This document shows, in pieces, positions 1 to 8,918 of a stretch of DNA of 60,147 bases (the first letter of the stretch is position 1; each line of letters begins with the position of its first letter). The translations under genes and the position numbers were made by a program. Location of the stretch: the NCBI GenBank assembly GCA_037478855.1, contig JBBFLY010000007.1, forward strand, positions 1 through 60,147, written 5' to 3'. Source of the stretch: Rhabdothermincola sp037478855. GTDB lineage: Bacteria; Actinomycetota; Acidimicrobiia; Acidimicrobiales; Acidimicrobilacustridaceae. The notes under the pieces are model-generated. The model saw nothing but the letters and a program-made list of their open reading frames with translations. It made no database searches and was not told the DNA's origin.

Positions 1-17
1 GTCGTCACCAGCCAGTA

Positions 18-1352
18 GTGGTGGGCCAGCCCCGGGTCGTCGTCGCCGGCCTCGGTCCGGCCGGAGCTGACCTCCTGACGGCGGGAACGCTCGAGGCGAT
101 CAGCCGCATCCCTCACCGGTTCGTCCGCACGACCCGTCATCCCGCCGCGTCGGTCGTGTCCGGTGCGCGGTCCTTCGACCCGCTCTACGAGCAGCTCGAG
201 ACCCTCGACGCGGTGTACCGGGGCATCGTCGAGGAGCTGGTCACGGCGGCCACGCAGCTGGGTGAGGTGCTCTATCTCGTTCCGGGCTCAGCAGTGGTCG
301 CGGAGCGCACCGTCGAGCTGCTGCTCGGCGACCCGCGGGTGGAGGTGGAGCTGCTGGCGTCGCTCTCCTTCGCGGACCTCGCCTGGGTTCGGCTTGGGGT
401 CGATCCGGTCGCGGTGGGCGCTCGTCTGATCGATGGTCAGCGGTTCGCGCTCGACGCGGCTGGCGAGCGTGGGCCGTTCCTCGTCGCGCAGTGCGACTCG
501 GTTGACGTGCTGTCGGAGATCAAGCTCGCCCTCGACGCTGGGGCCGACCCGTGCCTCGACCCGGACGCGACGGTCGTCGTGCTGCGACACCTCGGACTGC
601 CTGACGAGACGGTGGAGGAGCTGCCCTGGGTCGAGCTCGACCGGGTTGCCCCCGACCACCTCACCTCCGTGTGGATCCCGGCGTTGGCGGCGCCAGTGGC
701 CCCCGAGATGGCCCGGTTGGCTGAGCTCGTCGCGGTGCTGCGTCGGGAGTGCCCCTGGGACCGGGAACAGACCCATGAGACCCTCACCCGGCACCTCCTC
801 GAGGAGACCTACGAGGTGCTGGACGCGATCGAGGCGGTGAGCCGCGATCGCCCTGGTGCCTACGAGCACCTGGAGGAGGAGCTCGGCGATCTGCTCTTCC
901 AGGTGGTGTTCCACGCCAGGCTCGCGGAGGAGGCCGGCCAGTTCACGCTCGCCGACGTGGCGAGCGGGATCCACGACAAGCTGCGCCACCGCCACCCCCA
1001 CGTGTTCGGGGACGTCGAGGTGGCCGGTCCCGACGACGTGGTGCGCAACTGGGAGCGGATCAAGCAGTCCGAGAAGGGGCGGGAGAGCATCTTCGAGGGC
1101 ATCCCGGCGCACCTGCCCGCGCTGCTGTACGCCCTCAAGGTGCAGAAGAAGGCCGCGGCCCTCGCGGAGCAGGGGGTGGAGGTCCCACCGTTGCCTCCAC
1201 CCGGTGCGCACGATGTGGGGGATCGCCTCTTCGCGTTGGTCGACGAGGCCCGCCGTCGCGGCGTCGATCCGGAGACGGCGTTGCGCTGGGCGGCCGACCG
1301 CTACCGCGAGGCTGTGCAGGCCAACGAGCAGGCGGGCGAGCGAGGGAGCTGA
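18..1352 (+). CDS. mazG: MazG-family nucleoside triphosphate pyrophosphohydrolase with N-terminal tetrapyrrole-methylase-like domain
   Basis: House-cleaning enzyme expected to hydrolyse (d)NTPs to NMP plus pyrophosphate. Residues about 5-200 resemble the SAM-dependent tetrapyrrole methylase fold (opening VVVAGLGPAG then DLLT), as in YabN-type MazG proteins. The MazG all-alpha domain follows from about 235, with CPWDREQTH, EETYEVLDAIE and EELGDLLFQVVFHA, which carry the acidic Mg-binding residues. 444 aa is normal for the two-domain form. The frame stays open to the window edge, but GTG 18 fits the family N terminus, which begins just before the first beta strand. It lies directly upstream of eno, as in other actinobacteria. 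Function of the methylase-like half is not known from sequence. Confidence 0.9.
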   Translation: MVGQPRVVVAGLGPAGADLLTAGTLEAISRIPHRFVRTTRHPAASVVSGARSFDPLYEQLETLDAVYRGIVEELVTAATQLGEVLYLVPGSAVVAERTVELLLGDPRVEVELLASLSFADLAWVRLGVDPVAVGARLIDGQRFALDAAGERGPFLVAQCDSVDVLSEIKLALDAGADPCLDPDATVVVLRHLGLPDETVEELPWVELDRVAPDHLTSVWIPALAAPVAPEMARLAELVAVLRRECPWDREQTHETLTRHLLEETYEVLDAIEAVSRDRPGAYEHLEEELGDLLFQVVFHARLAEEAGQFTLADVASGIHDKLRHRHPHVFGDVEVAGPDDVVRNWERIKQSEKGRESIFEGIPAHLPALLYALKVQKKAAALAEQGVEVPPLPPPGAHDVGDRLFALVDEARRRGVDPETALRWAADRYREAVQANEQAGERGS

Positions 1353-1387
1353 GCATCGGTGTCGGGCGCTCCGGCGTCGGGCTCTCC

Positions 1388-1407
1388 GGAGGGTGCCCCA
1401 CCCCTCC
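1388..1407 (+). terminator. Short GC hairpin between mazG and eno
   Basis: GGAGGGTG and the near-complementary CACCCCTCC face each other across a 2-4 nt loop with one bulge. There is no clear T tract, so this is at best a weak terminator or attenuator in the 100-nt mazG-eno gap. Confidence 0.3.
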
Positions 1408-1452
1408 ACCAACACGTGCCACTATTCGAACACAGGCCACAGGAGCAACAAC

Positions 1453-2742
1453 GTGAGCATCATTGAGCACATCGTCGGGCGCGAGGTTCTCGACTCGCGC
1501 GGCAACCCCACCGTCGAGGTCGAGGTCGTGCTCGACTCGGGCGCTCGCGGGCTGGCCGTCGTGCCGTCCGGCGCGTCGACCGGCCAGTTCGAGGCGGTCG
1601 AGCTGCGTGACGGCGGGTCCCGCTTCCGTGGCAAGGGCGTCGAGCGGGCGGTGAGCAACGTCAACGAGGAGATCTACGACGTGCTCGTGGGCTTCGACGC
1701 GCTCGATCAGCGCGACATCGACCGGGTGCTCATCGACCTCGATGGCACGCCGAACAAGGCTCGCCTCGGGGCCAACGCCATCCTCGGGGTGTCGCTCGCG
1801 GTGGCCAAGGCGGCCGCCGCGGAGCTGGAGCTGCCGCTGTACCGCTACGTGGGTGGGGTGAACGCCCACGTGCTGCCGGTGCCGATGATGAACGTGCTCA
1901 ACGGCGGCGAGCACGCGGACAACAACGTCGACCTGCAGGAGTTCATGATCATGCCGGTCGGCGCGGCGTCGTTCTCGGAGGCGCTGCGCTGGGGTGCGGA
2001 GACCTATCACGTGCTGAAGACGGTGTTGCAGGAGCGGGGTCTGTCCACCGCGATCGGCGACGAGGGCGGGTTCGCCCCGAACCTGGGGTCCAACGAGGAA
2101 GCGGTGCAGCTCCTGCTCGAGTCCATCGAGCGCGCCGGCTTCACCCCCGGCGACGACATCGCGCTCGCGCTCGACGCGGCCTCGACCGAGCTGTACCGCG
2201 ACGGCAGCTACGTGCTCGCCGGCGAGGGCCGCACGCTCGCTCCCGACGAGATGGTCACCTACCTCGACGACCTGACCAGCCGGTACCCGATCGTCTCGGT
2301 GGAAGACGGCATGGCCGAGGAGGACTGGGACGGCTGGAAGCTGCTCACCGAGGCCATCGGCTCGCGGGTCCAGCTCGTCGGTGACGACCTGTTCGTGACC
2401 AACACCGAGCGGCTCTCCCGCGGGATCGACGCGGGCGTAGCGAACTCGATCTTGGTGAAGGTGAACCAGATCGGCTCGCTCACCGAGACGCTCGAGGCGG
2501 TCTCGATGGCACATCGCGCCGGGTACACCGCCGTGATGTCGCACCGGTCGGGTGAGACCGAAGACACGACGATCGCCGATCTCGCAGTAGCCACCAACTG
2601 CGGTCAGATCAAGACCGGAGCTCCGGCGCGCACGGACCGGGTCGCCAAGTACAACCAGCTCCTGCGCATCGAGGACGACCTCGGTGAGGCGGCGGCCTAC
2701 TGGGGTGCGGCTGCACTGGCGAGGAGGGCGAGCGCCCCGTGA
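1453..2742 (+). CDS. eno: Enolase (phosphopyruvate hydratase)
   Basis: Glycolytic enzyme interconverting 2-phosphoglycerate and phosphoenolpyruvate in the cytoplasm. The protein (429 aa, normal length) has the N-terminal VLDSRGNPTVEVEV, the GASTGQFEAVELRDG loop, NVLNGGEHADNN, GDEGGFAPNL, the metal-binding SVEDG and GDDLFVTN, and SHRSGETED, so all catalytic and Mg ligands appear intact. GTG 1453 is chosen because AGGAG at 1441-1445 sits 7 nt upstream and the protein then starts at the family N terminus; the frame is open further upstream but that part only mirrors mazG. Its stop overlaps the ftsB start (GTGA), giving translational coupling. Confidence 0.98.
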   Translation: MSIIEHIVGREVLDSRGNPTVEVEVVLDSGARGLAVVPSGASTGQFEAVELRDGGSRFRGKGVERAVSNVNEEIYDVLVGFDALDQRDIDRVLIDLDGTPNKARLGANAILGVSLAVAKAAAAELELPLYRYVGGVNAHVLPVPMMNVLNGGEHADNNVDLQEFMIMPVGAASFSEALRWGAETYHVLKTVLQERGLSTAIGDEGGFAPNLGSNEEAVQLLLESIERAGFTPGDDIALALDAASTELYRDGSYVLAGEGRTLAPDEMVTYLDDLTSRYPIVSVEDGMAEEDWDGWKLLTEAIGSRVQLVGDDLFVTNTERLSRGIDAGVANSILVKVNQIGSLTETLEAVSMAHRAGYTAVMSHRSGETEDTTIADLAVATNCGQIKTGAPARTDRVAKYNQLLRIEDDLGEAAAYWGAAALARRASAP

Positions 2743-3080
2743 GGATCCTGCGTCGGCTCGCCGCGCCGCTCGTGATCGTGATCGTGACCTGCGGCGTGCT
2801 GTTCCTCGGGGTGTTCCCGACGCGCACCTACCTGAACCAGCGCGCCGAGATCGGACGTGCCGAGGAACGCCTCGCGGGGCTCACGGCCCGCAACGACGAG
2901 CTGCAACGGCAGGTCGACCTGCTCAACACGGACGGCGAGATCGAGCGTCTGGCTCGTGAGCAGTTCGGTCTGGCGAAGCCCGGCGAGGAGGTCTACCAGG
3001 TGCTCCCGCCACCGGAGGATCCGCTTGAGGTGCCCGACGTGTGGCCGCTCAACCGCCTCGAGCAGCGCATCGGGCGCTAG
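2739..3080 (+). CDS. FtsB/DivIC-type septum formation initiator
   Basis: Small bitopic division protein of 113 aa. A short basic N terminus is followed by a membrane segment at about 8-28 and then a coiled-coil region (RAEIGRAEERLAGLTARNDELQRQVDLL) with the family continuation EIERLAREQFGLAKPGEEVYQVLPPPE. Family members sit in the divisome with FtsL and FtsQ. The GTG start overlaps the eno stop by 4 nt. In most actinobacteria this gene is followed by DUF501 and Ppx/GppA; here a 10-kb molybdenum-enzyme island intervenes and those two reappear at 13195. Confidence 0.88.
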   Translation: MRILRRLAAPLVIVIVTCGVLFLGVFPTRTYLNQRAEIGRAEERLAGLTARNDELQRQVDLLNTDGEIERLAREQFGLAKPGEEVYQVLPPPEDPLEVPDVWPLNRLEQRIGR

Positions 3081-3108
3081 CCCGAATCGCATCACGTCGG
3101 AGCGGCGT

Positions 3109-3114
3109 TAGCCT
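3109..3114 (+). promoter_or_regulatory. -10-like TAGCCT, 8 nt before a GTG start (leaderless type)
   Basis: TAGCCT ends 8 nt before GTG 3123 and no Shine-Dalgarno sequence is visible between. It belongs to the recurring TAnnnT boxes seen 6-10 nt upstream of many first genes here. Confidence 0.5.
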
Positions 3115-3122
3115 GCCCCCTC

Positions 3123-5435
3123 GTGATCGAGCTGGGGGATCCCGTCGCCCGCATCGAGGACGTGAAGTTCCTGACCGTGGGCGGCACGTACTGCGCGGAC
3201 GTGCGTGACGAGCGCCTCGAGGGCGCCGGGTATGTGACCTTCGTGCGGTCGAGCATGGCCCACGCCCGCATCGTGGGGATCGACACCGCGGACGCGCGGC
3301 GAGCCGACGGCGTGCTCGGCGTGTTCCGTGCGGACGACCTCGATGACCTCGCGCCCCCCCGCCCGTACGTTCCCGGGCTGATCCCCGACGCCATGGCCCG
3401 CCCGTGGCTGGCCCGGGACACGGTGCGCTTCGTGGGGGAGCCGATCGCGGCGGTGGTCACCGAGAGCCCGCTGCAGGGCGAGGACGCGGCCGAGCTGGTG
3501 ATCGTCGACTATGAGCCGCTCCCAGCGGTGGTCGACGTCGAGCAGGCGCTGCGCGACGAGGTGCTGCTCTTCCCGGAGGCGGGGACGAACGTTGCGATCA
3601 GCCGCAACCAGGACGGTCCAGATCTCTTCGAGAGCTGCGAGATCGTCGTCCGGCAGCGCCTGGTGAACCAGCGGGTGGCCCCCTGTCCCCTCGAGGTCCG
3701 CTCGGCGGCGGTCGCCTGGTCGGGTGGTCGGCTGGTGATGTGGATCAGCACCCAGGCCGCGCACAGCGTGAAGACGAAGCTGGCTGAGCTGTACGGCCTC
3801 GACGAGGGTGTCGTGCACGTGATCGCCCCCGATGTGGGGGGCGGTTTCGGGGCCAAGATCAACCCCACCCCCGAGGAGCTCATCCTCCCCAGCCTCGCCC
3901 GCCGGCTCGGGCGGCCGCTGCGGTGGACGGAGACCCGATCCGAGAGCATGGTCGCGCTGCCGCACGGTCGGGGGCAGATCCAGGAGATCATCATCGGGGG
4001 CCGACGGGACGGCACCGTGGAGGCCTACCGGCTGTCGGTGGTGCAGGACTGCGGGGCATACCCGAGTCTCGGGTCGGTGCTCACCTTCATGACCCGCACC
4101 ATGACCACTGGGGTGTACGACATCCCTGTCGCGCAGTTCGAGGCCCGCTCGGTGGTCACCAACACGACCCCGGTCGAGGCCTACCGGGGCGCTGGGCGGC
4201 CAGAGGCGACCGCGGCGATCGAGCGGGCCATGGACCTCTTCGCCGCGGAGGTCGGCCTCGACCCCGTCGAGGTCCGACGCCGGAACCTCGTGCCGCCCGA
4301 GAGGTTTCCCTACACCACTGCCGTGGGCACGGTGTACGACACCGGCGACTACGCGCGGGCGCTTGACCTGGTGCTCGAAGCTGCGGACATCGACGCGCTG
4401 CGGGCCGAGCAGGCCGAACGACGCCGGCGCGGCGACGTCCGTCAGCTCGGCATCGGGGTCAGCGTCTACGTCGAGATCACCGCCGGTCCCAGTGGGGGCC
4501 AGGAGGAGTTCGCGAAGGTCGAGGTCCTTCCCGACGGCCGGGTCGTCGTCTACACGGGCGCGTCAGCGCACGGGCAAGGGCATGCCACCTCGTTCGCGAT
4601 GATCGTGAGCCACCTGACGGGCATCCCCCTCGAGCGCATCGAGGTCGTCCATGGCGACACCGACCGCGTCGCCGAGGGCACCGGCACGTTCGGATCTCGT
4701 TCCCTGCAGGTGGGCGGGTCAGCAGTGCACGAGGCGACGACCAGGCTGGTGGCGCGCGCCCGGCAGCTTGCCGGTGAGCGGCTCGGCGTCCCAGTCGACG
4801 ACGTCACCCTCGACGTTCACGCCGGCCGGTTCCACGTCGCTGGCCTGCCGGAGGTGGAGTGCAGCTGGGCTGACCTGGCCGCGGTCGCGAGCTTCGAATC
4901 CGCGGAGATGGTCGGTACCTCGACCGGCGCAGGTCTCGCGGAGTCCGTGACGTACTCGACGACCAGTCCCACGTTCCCCTTCGGCGCACACCTGGCGGTC
5001 GTCGAAGTCGACACCGAGACCGGCCGGGTCGAGCTGGTGCGCATGGTGACCTGCGACGACGCCGGCCGCATCATCAACCCGGTGATCGTCGAAGGACAGC
5101 GCCACGGAGGCATCGCCCAGGGGGTGGCGCAAGCCCTGCTCGAAGAGGTGCGCTACGACGAAGACGGCAACCCGACCACCGCGAACCTCGCCGACTACGG
5201 GATGATCTCGTCGGCAGAGCTGCCCTCCTTTGAGCTCGTGCAGCTCGAGACCCCCACGCCGGTGAACGCCCTCGGCGTCAAGGGTGTCGGCGAGTCCGGC
5301 ACGATCGGTGCCACGCCGGCGGTGCAGAGCGCCGTGGTCGATGCTCTCGCGCCGTTCGGGGTTCGTCACGTCGATCTGCCACTGACCGCAGAGCGGGTCT
5401 GGCGGGCCATCGAGATGGCCGCCCGCACCGCATGA
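3123..5435 (+). CDS. Xanthine dehydrogenase-family molybdopterin-binding subunit (CoxL-like, form II)
   Basis: Large catalytic subunit (770 aa) of a molybdenum hydroxylase. Mo-cofactor-binding motifs include GGGFGAKINP near 240, AYRGAGR at 353-359, GQGHATSFAMIVSH and the C-terminal KGVGESGTIGATPAV, whose Glu is the conserved active-site base. AYRGAGR is the form II signature; the form I CO dehydrogenase motif AYxCSFR is absent, so the substrate is probably not CO, and could be an aldehyde, purine or other aromatic. The FAD and Fe-S subunits are 5 kb away on the other strand (10134-11434), and XdhC-, MocA- and CoxG-like factors are also nearby. The start is GTG directly behind a TAGCCT box. 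Confidence 0.9.
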   Translation: MIELGDPVARIEDVKFLTVGGTYCADVRDERLEGAGYVTFVRSSMAHARIVGIDTADARRADGVLGVFRADDLDDLAPPRPYVPGLIPDAMARPWLARDTVRFVGEPIAAVVTESPLQGEDAAELVIVDYEPLPAVVDVEQALRDEVLLFPEAGTNVAISRNQDGPDLFESCEIVVRQRLVNQRVAPCPLEVRSAAVAWSGGRLVMWISTQAAHSVKTKLAELYGLDEGVVHVIAPDVGGGFGAKINPTPEELILPSLARRLGRPLRWTETRSESMVALPHGRGQIQEIIIGGRRDGTVEAYRLSVVQDCGAYPSLGSVLTFMTRTMTTGVYDIPVAQFEARSVVTNTTPVEAYRGAGRPEATAAIERAMDLFAAEVGLDPVEVRRRNLVPPERFPYTTAVGTVYDTGDYARALDLVLEAADIDALRAEQAERRRRGDVRQLGIGVSVYVEITAGPSGGQEEFAKVEVLPDGRVVVYTGASAHGQGHATSFAMIVSHLTGIPLERIEVVHGDTDRVAEGTGTFGSRSLQVGGSAVHEATTRLVARARQLAGERLGVPVDDVTLDVHAGRFHVAGLPEVECSWADLAAVASFESAEMVGTSTGAGLAESVTYSTTSPTFPFGAHLAVVEVDTETGRVELVRMVTCDDAGRIINPVIVEGQRHGGIAQGVAQALLEEVRYDEDGNPTTANLADYGMISSAELPSFELVQLETPTPVNALGVKGVGESGTIGATPAVQSAVVDALAPFGVRHVDLPLTAERVWRAIEMAARTA

Positions 5436-5453
5436 CACGAAGGAGGATCGCTG

Positions 5454-6425
5454 ATGCCCGCGGTGGTTGAAGCCGAGCGACTCGCGCGCCGGTTCGGGAA
5501 TCTGGTGGCCGTCGACGGCGTCGATCTTGCCGTCGAGGAAGGCGAGATCTTCGGCTTCCTCGGGCCCAACGGTGCCGGGAAGTCCACCTGTGTCCGGATG
5601 CTCACCACGCTTCTGCTGCCCACGAGCGGGGTGGCGCGGGTGGCCGGCCACGACGTGGTCGCGGAGGCTCCCGCGGTGCGTCGGCTGATCGGCGTCGCGC
5701 TGCAGGACGCGGCGATCGACCCGCTCATGACCGGCAACGAGCTGCTCCGTCTGCAGGCCACGTTGCACGGGTTGAACCGGGCGGAGGCGAGAGCGCGGGG
5801 CGCGGAGCTGCTCGAACGGGTCGGGCTCAGCGCGGCGGCTGACCGGCGGGTGGGCACCTACTCCGGTGGCATGCGGCGCCGGCTCGACCTTGCACTCTCG
5901 CTCATCCACGAGCCCGTCGTGCTGTTCCTCGACGAGCCGACCACTGGGCTCGACCCGATGAGCCGCATCAACCTCTGGGACGAGGTTCGCAGGCTCAACC
6001 GGGAGCACGGCACGACGGTGTTCCTCACCACCCAGTACCTCGAGGAGGCCGACCAGCTCGCCGACCGGGTGGCCATCATCGACCAGGGTCGGATCGTGCG
6101 GGAGGGTGAGCCGGCCAAGCTCAAGGAAGCCGTCGGTGCACCCACCCTCATCCTGAAGGTCGACGCCGGACACCTGGAGCTGGCCCGCCAGCAGCTGTGC
6201 GCCCGGTTCGGCAGCGAGCGGCCGGCGCGTCGCGCCGGTGAGCTCGCCATCGGGCTCGAGGGTGGGGCGCAGCAGATGACGGAGGTGGTGCGTCTGCTCG
6301 ATGAGATCGGGGCGTCTGTGGAGCACATCGAGCTGCTTCAGCCGAGCCTCGATGACGTGTTCGCCGACGCCACCGGCCGCCGGCTGGAGGGTGCCGAGCC
6401 GGACGAAGCGGGGGTGTCGGCGTGA
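5454..6425 (+). CDS. ABC transporter ATP-binding protein (DrrA-like exporter type)
   Basis: Nucleotide-binding subunit (323 aa) of an ABC-2 exporter. Walker A GPNGAGKST, Q-loop in ALQDAAID, signature YSGGMRRRLDLA, Walker B VVLFLDEPTTGLD and the switch His region TTQYLEEAD are all present. The roughly 90-residue C-terminal extension, ending in the LLQPSLDDVFADATG segment, is typical of DrrA/antibiotic-efflux ATPases. A strong AAGGAGG site lies 6 nt upstream of ATG 5454. Its stop overlaps the next permease start by 4 nt, so 5454-8004 is one operon, probably cotranscribed with the CoxL gene 18 nt upstream. The exported substrate cannot be told from sequence. Confidence 0.93.
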   Translation: MPAVVEAERLARRFGNLVAVDGVDLAVEEGEIFGFLGPNGAGKSTCVRMLTTLLLPTSGVARVAGHDVVAEAPAVRRLIGVALQDAAIDPLMTGNELLRLQATLHGLNRAEARARGAELLERVGLSAAADRRVGTYSGGMRRRLDLALSLIHEPVVLFLDEPTTGLDPMSRINLWDEVRRLNREHGTTVFLTTQYLEEADQLADRVAIIDQGRIVREGEPAKLKEAVGAPTLILKVDAGHLELARQQLCARFGSERPARRAGELAIGLEGGAQQMTEVVRLLDEIGASVEHIELLQPSLDDVFADATGRRLEGAEPDEAGVSA

Positions 6426-7249
6426 GCGGCGCGCTCGCGTCCAGCACCGGACGGCTGCCGGCTTCCGTGGTGCTCGCCCAGGCCGGGGCGCTGTCGCGTC
6501 GATCCGTCCTCGGGACCCTCCGTCAACCGACGGTGTGGTTCCCGGCGATCATCTTCCCGCTCCTCATCGCCGCGGTGAACTCGGCGGCGTTCAACCGGGC
6601 GCCGCAGGCGTTGGCGTCGATGGGCTTCCCCCCAGTCGAGTCCTTCCTGCAGTTCCTGTTGCCGGGCACGCTCACCCAGGGCGTGATGTTCGGCGGCATC
6701 ATCGGTGGCTCCGACGTAGCGCTCGACATCGAGAACGGCTTCTTCGAGCGGCTGCTCGCCTCACCGGTGGCACGCTCGTCGATCCTGCTGGGGCGGCTCG
6801 CCGGCTCGGCGGTTCTCGGCGCCTTCCAGGCGTTGATCTTCATCGCGGTCTTCGTTGCGTTCGGCGCCCCGATCGAGGGCGGACTGCCCGCCGTGGGGAC
6901 CCTTGTCGTCAGCGCGATGCTGCTCGCCGTGGCGATCGGCGGGTTCGCAGCGTCCATCGGCTTGCGCGCCGGTTCCCAGGAGGCGGTGCAGAACGCATTC
7001 CCGCTCCTGTTCGTGCTGGTGTTCGTCAGCTCGGCGTTCTTCCCAACCGCCCTCATGCGCGGCTGGTATCGGGCGGTTGCCGAGCACAACCCGATCACCT
7101 CGATGATCGACGGGATGCGGGCTTTGGTGGTGTACGGATTCGACTGGAGCGACGCGCTGCGTGCCGTCGGCGTCGCGGGAGCGCTCGCCGTGCTGGGTGT
7201 GCTGGTCGCCACCCGCCAGTTCCGGTACCGGCTGAGGTCACTGCGATGA
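6422..7249 (+). CDS. ABC-2 type transporter permease (first subunit)
   Basis: Polytopic membrane protein of 275 aa with about six hydrophobic segments and the ABC-2 family pattern GSDVALDIENGFFERLLASPVARSS after the second membrane helix. It starts with GTG overlapping the ATPase stop (GTGA) and ends overlapping the start of a second, related permease (ATGA). The two permeases share the ENGFF-(E/D)RLL-(A/V)-(S/A)PVAR motif, so they probably form a heterodimer with the 5454 ATPase. Confidence 0.88.
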   Translation: MSGALASSTGRLPASVVLAQAGALSRRSVLGTLRQPTVWFPAIIFPLLIAAVNSAAFNRAPQALASMGFPPVESFLQFLLPGTLTQGVMFGGIIGGSDVALDIENGFFERLLASPVARSSILLGRLAGSAVLGAFQALIFIAVFVAFGAPIEGGLPAVGTLVVSAMLLAVAIGGFAASIGLRAGSQEAVQNAFPLLFVLVFVSSAFFPTALMRGWYRAVAEHNPITSMIDGMRALVVYGFDWSDALRAVGVAGALAVLGVLVATRQFRYRLRSLR

Positions 7250-8004
7250 TCGCCGTCGTTCGTCAGCTCGCCTGGCGGGGTGTGATCGGGGTGCTCCGGG
7301 TGCCCGTCACGGTGATCCCGGTGGTCATCATGCCGGTGTTCTTCACCCTGGCGTTCAGCGGTGCGTTCAGCGCCATCACGAACATCCCCGGGTTCCCGAC
7401 CGACAACATCCTCGACTGGATGGTGCCGTTCGCGGTGATGCAGGGCGCGGCGTTCGCCGGCTTCGGTGCCGCGTTCGGTGCCGGGCGGGATCTCGAGAAC
7501 GGCTTCTTCGACCGCCTGCTCGTGGCGCCGGTCGCGCGACCGGCGCTGGTGCTGGGTCCGCTCGCCTACACGATGCTCCGTTCGCTGCTGCCCCTGCTGA
7601 TCGTGTTGCCCGTCGGCTACCTCGGCGGCGCGCGCATCCGGGGCGGGCCGGCGGGCTTCCTCGTGCTGCTCGTCGCGACACTCGGGGTGGCCATGCTCGC
7701 CGGGCTCTGGGGACTCGGCGTCGTCTACCGGGCTCGGTCGCAGCGCGCGGGTGCGCTGGTACAGGCGGGGATCTTCGTAGCGATGTTCCTGTCGGTCGGG
7801 CAGGTGCCCCTCGAGGTCATGACCGGCTGGTTGCACTGGGTGGCAGCGCGCAACCCCTTCACCTACGTGCTCACCATGGCTCGCCAGGGATTCCTCGGGG
7901 AGGTCACCTGGCACGACACCTGGCCCGGGCTGGCCGCGCTGGGGATCAGCTTCGTGCTGCTCGGCTGGTTCGCAGCACGCGGCTTCCGTCGGCTCGTGCC
8001 CTGA
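7246..8004 (+). CDS. ABC-2 type transporter permease (second subunit)
   Basis: Second permease, 252 aa with about six membrane segments, paralogous to its upstream neighbour (RDLENGFFDRLLVAPVARPA). ATG 7246 overlaps the upstream TGA. It completes a DrrA-DrrB-DrrC-like exporter. Transcription probably ends at the long hairpin at 8024-8073. Confidence 0.88.
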   Translation: MIAVVRQLAWRGVIGVLRVPVTVIPVVIMPVFFTLAFSGAFSAITNIPGFPTDNILDWMVPFAVMQGAAFAGFGAAFGAGRDLENGFFDRLLVAPVARPALVLGPLAYTMLRSLLPLLIVLPVGYLGGARIRGGPAGFLVLLVATLGVAMLAGLWGLGVVYRARSQRAGALVQAGIFVAMFLSVGQVPLEVMTGWLHWVAARNPFTYVLTMARQGFLGEVTWHDTWPGLAALGISFVLLGWFAARGFRRLVP

Positions 8005-8023
8005 CCGGCCCGCCCCTTCTCGC

Positions 8024-8073
8024 CTTCTGGTCGCGGATCCCGGGTCCCGGGGTCGATGATCCGCGACCAGAAG
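8024..8073. terminator. Perfect 16-bp inverted repeat after the ABC operon
   Basis: CTTCTGGTCGCGGATC at 8024-8039 is exactly reverse-complementary to 8058-8073, with an 18-nt GC-rich loop. There is no T tract on either side. Position just after the last permease suggests a terminator or RNA-stabilising hairpin, but a binding site for a dimeric regulator of the YceI gene is also possible. Confidence 0.5.
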
Positions 8074-8104
8074 CGGCCGGGGAGTCGGTTGCCGAGCCTC
8101 GGCC

Positions 8105-8110
8105 TAGATT
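8105..8110 (+). promoter_or_regulatory. -10-like TAGATT upstream of the YceI gene
   Basis: TAGATT lies 39 nt before ATG 8150, leaving a short leader with an AGGAG site. The same TAGATT box precedes the secreted-protein gene at 45991. No convincing -35 was found. Confidence 0.35.
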
Positions 8111-8149
8111 GGCGGGACGATTCGCTCGCTGGTCCGGGGGTAGGAGCGC

Positions 8150-8854
8150 ATGCAGAGGTCAGCCAGGTACGCACTGATCGCGTGCGTGGCCGTCGTGGTC
8201 TTCGGCGGCTTCGCCTTCTGGTGGTTCGTGCTGCGCTCGGACGCGCCAGAGCGGGCCACCGTCCCAGTGAGGACGCAATCCACCGATCCACCCGGTATCG
8301 GCGACCAGGCGGGTGCACCGTCACTGGACGGTAGCTGGAGGGTCGCGCCAGCCGACGACGTGTTCGCCGGCTACCGGATCCAGGAGCTCTTCGGCGGTGA
8401 GACCCTGAAGAGCACCGCGGTCGGCCGCACCCGCGCCGTGACGGGCACCATGACCATCGCCGGTGGCTCGGTCACCGCCGCCCGGATCGAGGTCGACCTG
8501 ACCCGGCTGACCAGCGATCAGAGTCGTCGCGACGCGTTCCTGCGCGGCAACGCCCTGCAGACCGACACCTTCCCCACCGCCAGCTTCACCCTCACGGACC
8601 CCGTGGCGCTTCCGGAGGGGTTGACCGTCGGCGAGCAGATCGAGCTGCGGGTGGTGGGCGAGCTGACCCTGCACGGGGTCACCAGGACGGTGGAGCTCCC
8701 GTTGCGGGCGACCTGGAACGGCAGCACGATCAGCGTCGCCGGCGGCGTGCAGATCACGCTCGCGGAGTTCGGCATCGAGCCACCCAGGCTGCCGATCGTC
8801 ACCGTCGACGAGGTCGGTGAGCTCGAGGTGCAGCTCGTCTTCGAGCGGGTGTGA
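8150..8854 (+). CDS. YceI-family protein with N-terminal membrane anchor
   Basis: 234-aa protein. A hydrophobic segment at about residues 7-26 (ALIACVAVVVFGG, then FWWFVLRS) is followed by a Ser/Thr/Pro-containing linker and a YceI-like lipocalin domain from about 60 (SWRVAPADDVFAGYRIQE to ELEVQLVFERV), with the typical VTGTMTIAGGSV and VTRTVELPL strands. Members bind isoprenoid-type lipids such as polyprenyls; the ligand here is unknown. The domain is probably outside the membrane. AGGAG a few nt upstream supports ATG 8150. Confidence 0.9.
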   Translation: MQRSARYALIACVAVVVFGGFAFWWFVLRSDAPERATVPVRTQSTDPPGIGDQAGAPSLDGSWRVAPADDVFAGYRIQELFGGETLKSTAVGRTRAVTGTMTIAGGSVTAARIEVDLTRLTSDQSRRDAFLRGNALQTDTFPTASFTLTDPVALPEGLTVGEQIELRVVGELTLHGVTRTVELPLRATWNGSTISVAGGVQITLAEFGIEPPRLPIVTVDEVGELEVQLVFERV

Positions 8855-8918
8855 CCGTCCGCTCCGTGCCGAGGGTGGCCGGTCCGGTGTCGTTCCAGCG
8901 AGCCGGAGGGTGGCGACC

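Noticed and set aside
1135..2544. Long minus-strand ORF opposite enolase
   Set aside because: Arg/His/Gly-rich translation without family motifs, a typical third-position-GC shadow of eno; many similar long antisense frames occur (for example opposite 28708-31182, 51757-53112) and were left out for the same reason.
3123..5435. Aerobic CO dehydrogenase catalytic subunit
   Set aside because: The active-site loop is AYRGAGR (form II), not AYxCSFR, so CO oxidation is not supported.
8024..8073. Relation of this hairpin to the 62-bp repeat family
   Set aside because: Only GATCCGCG is shared; the arms and loop differ.
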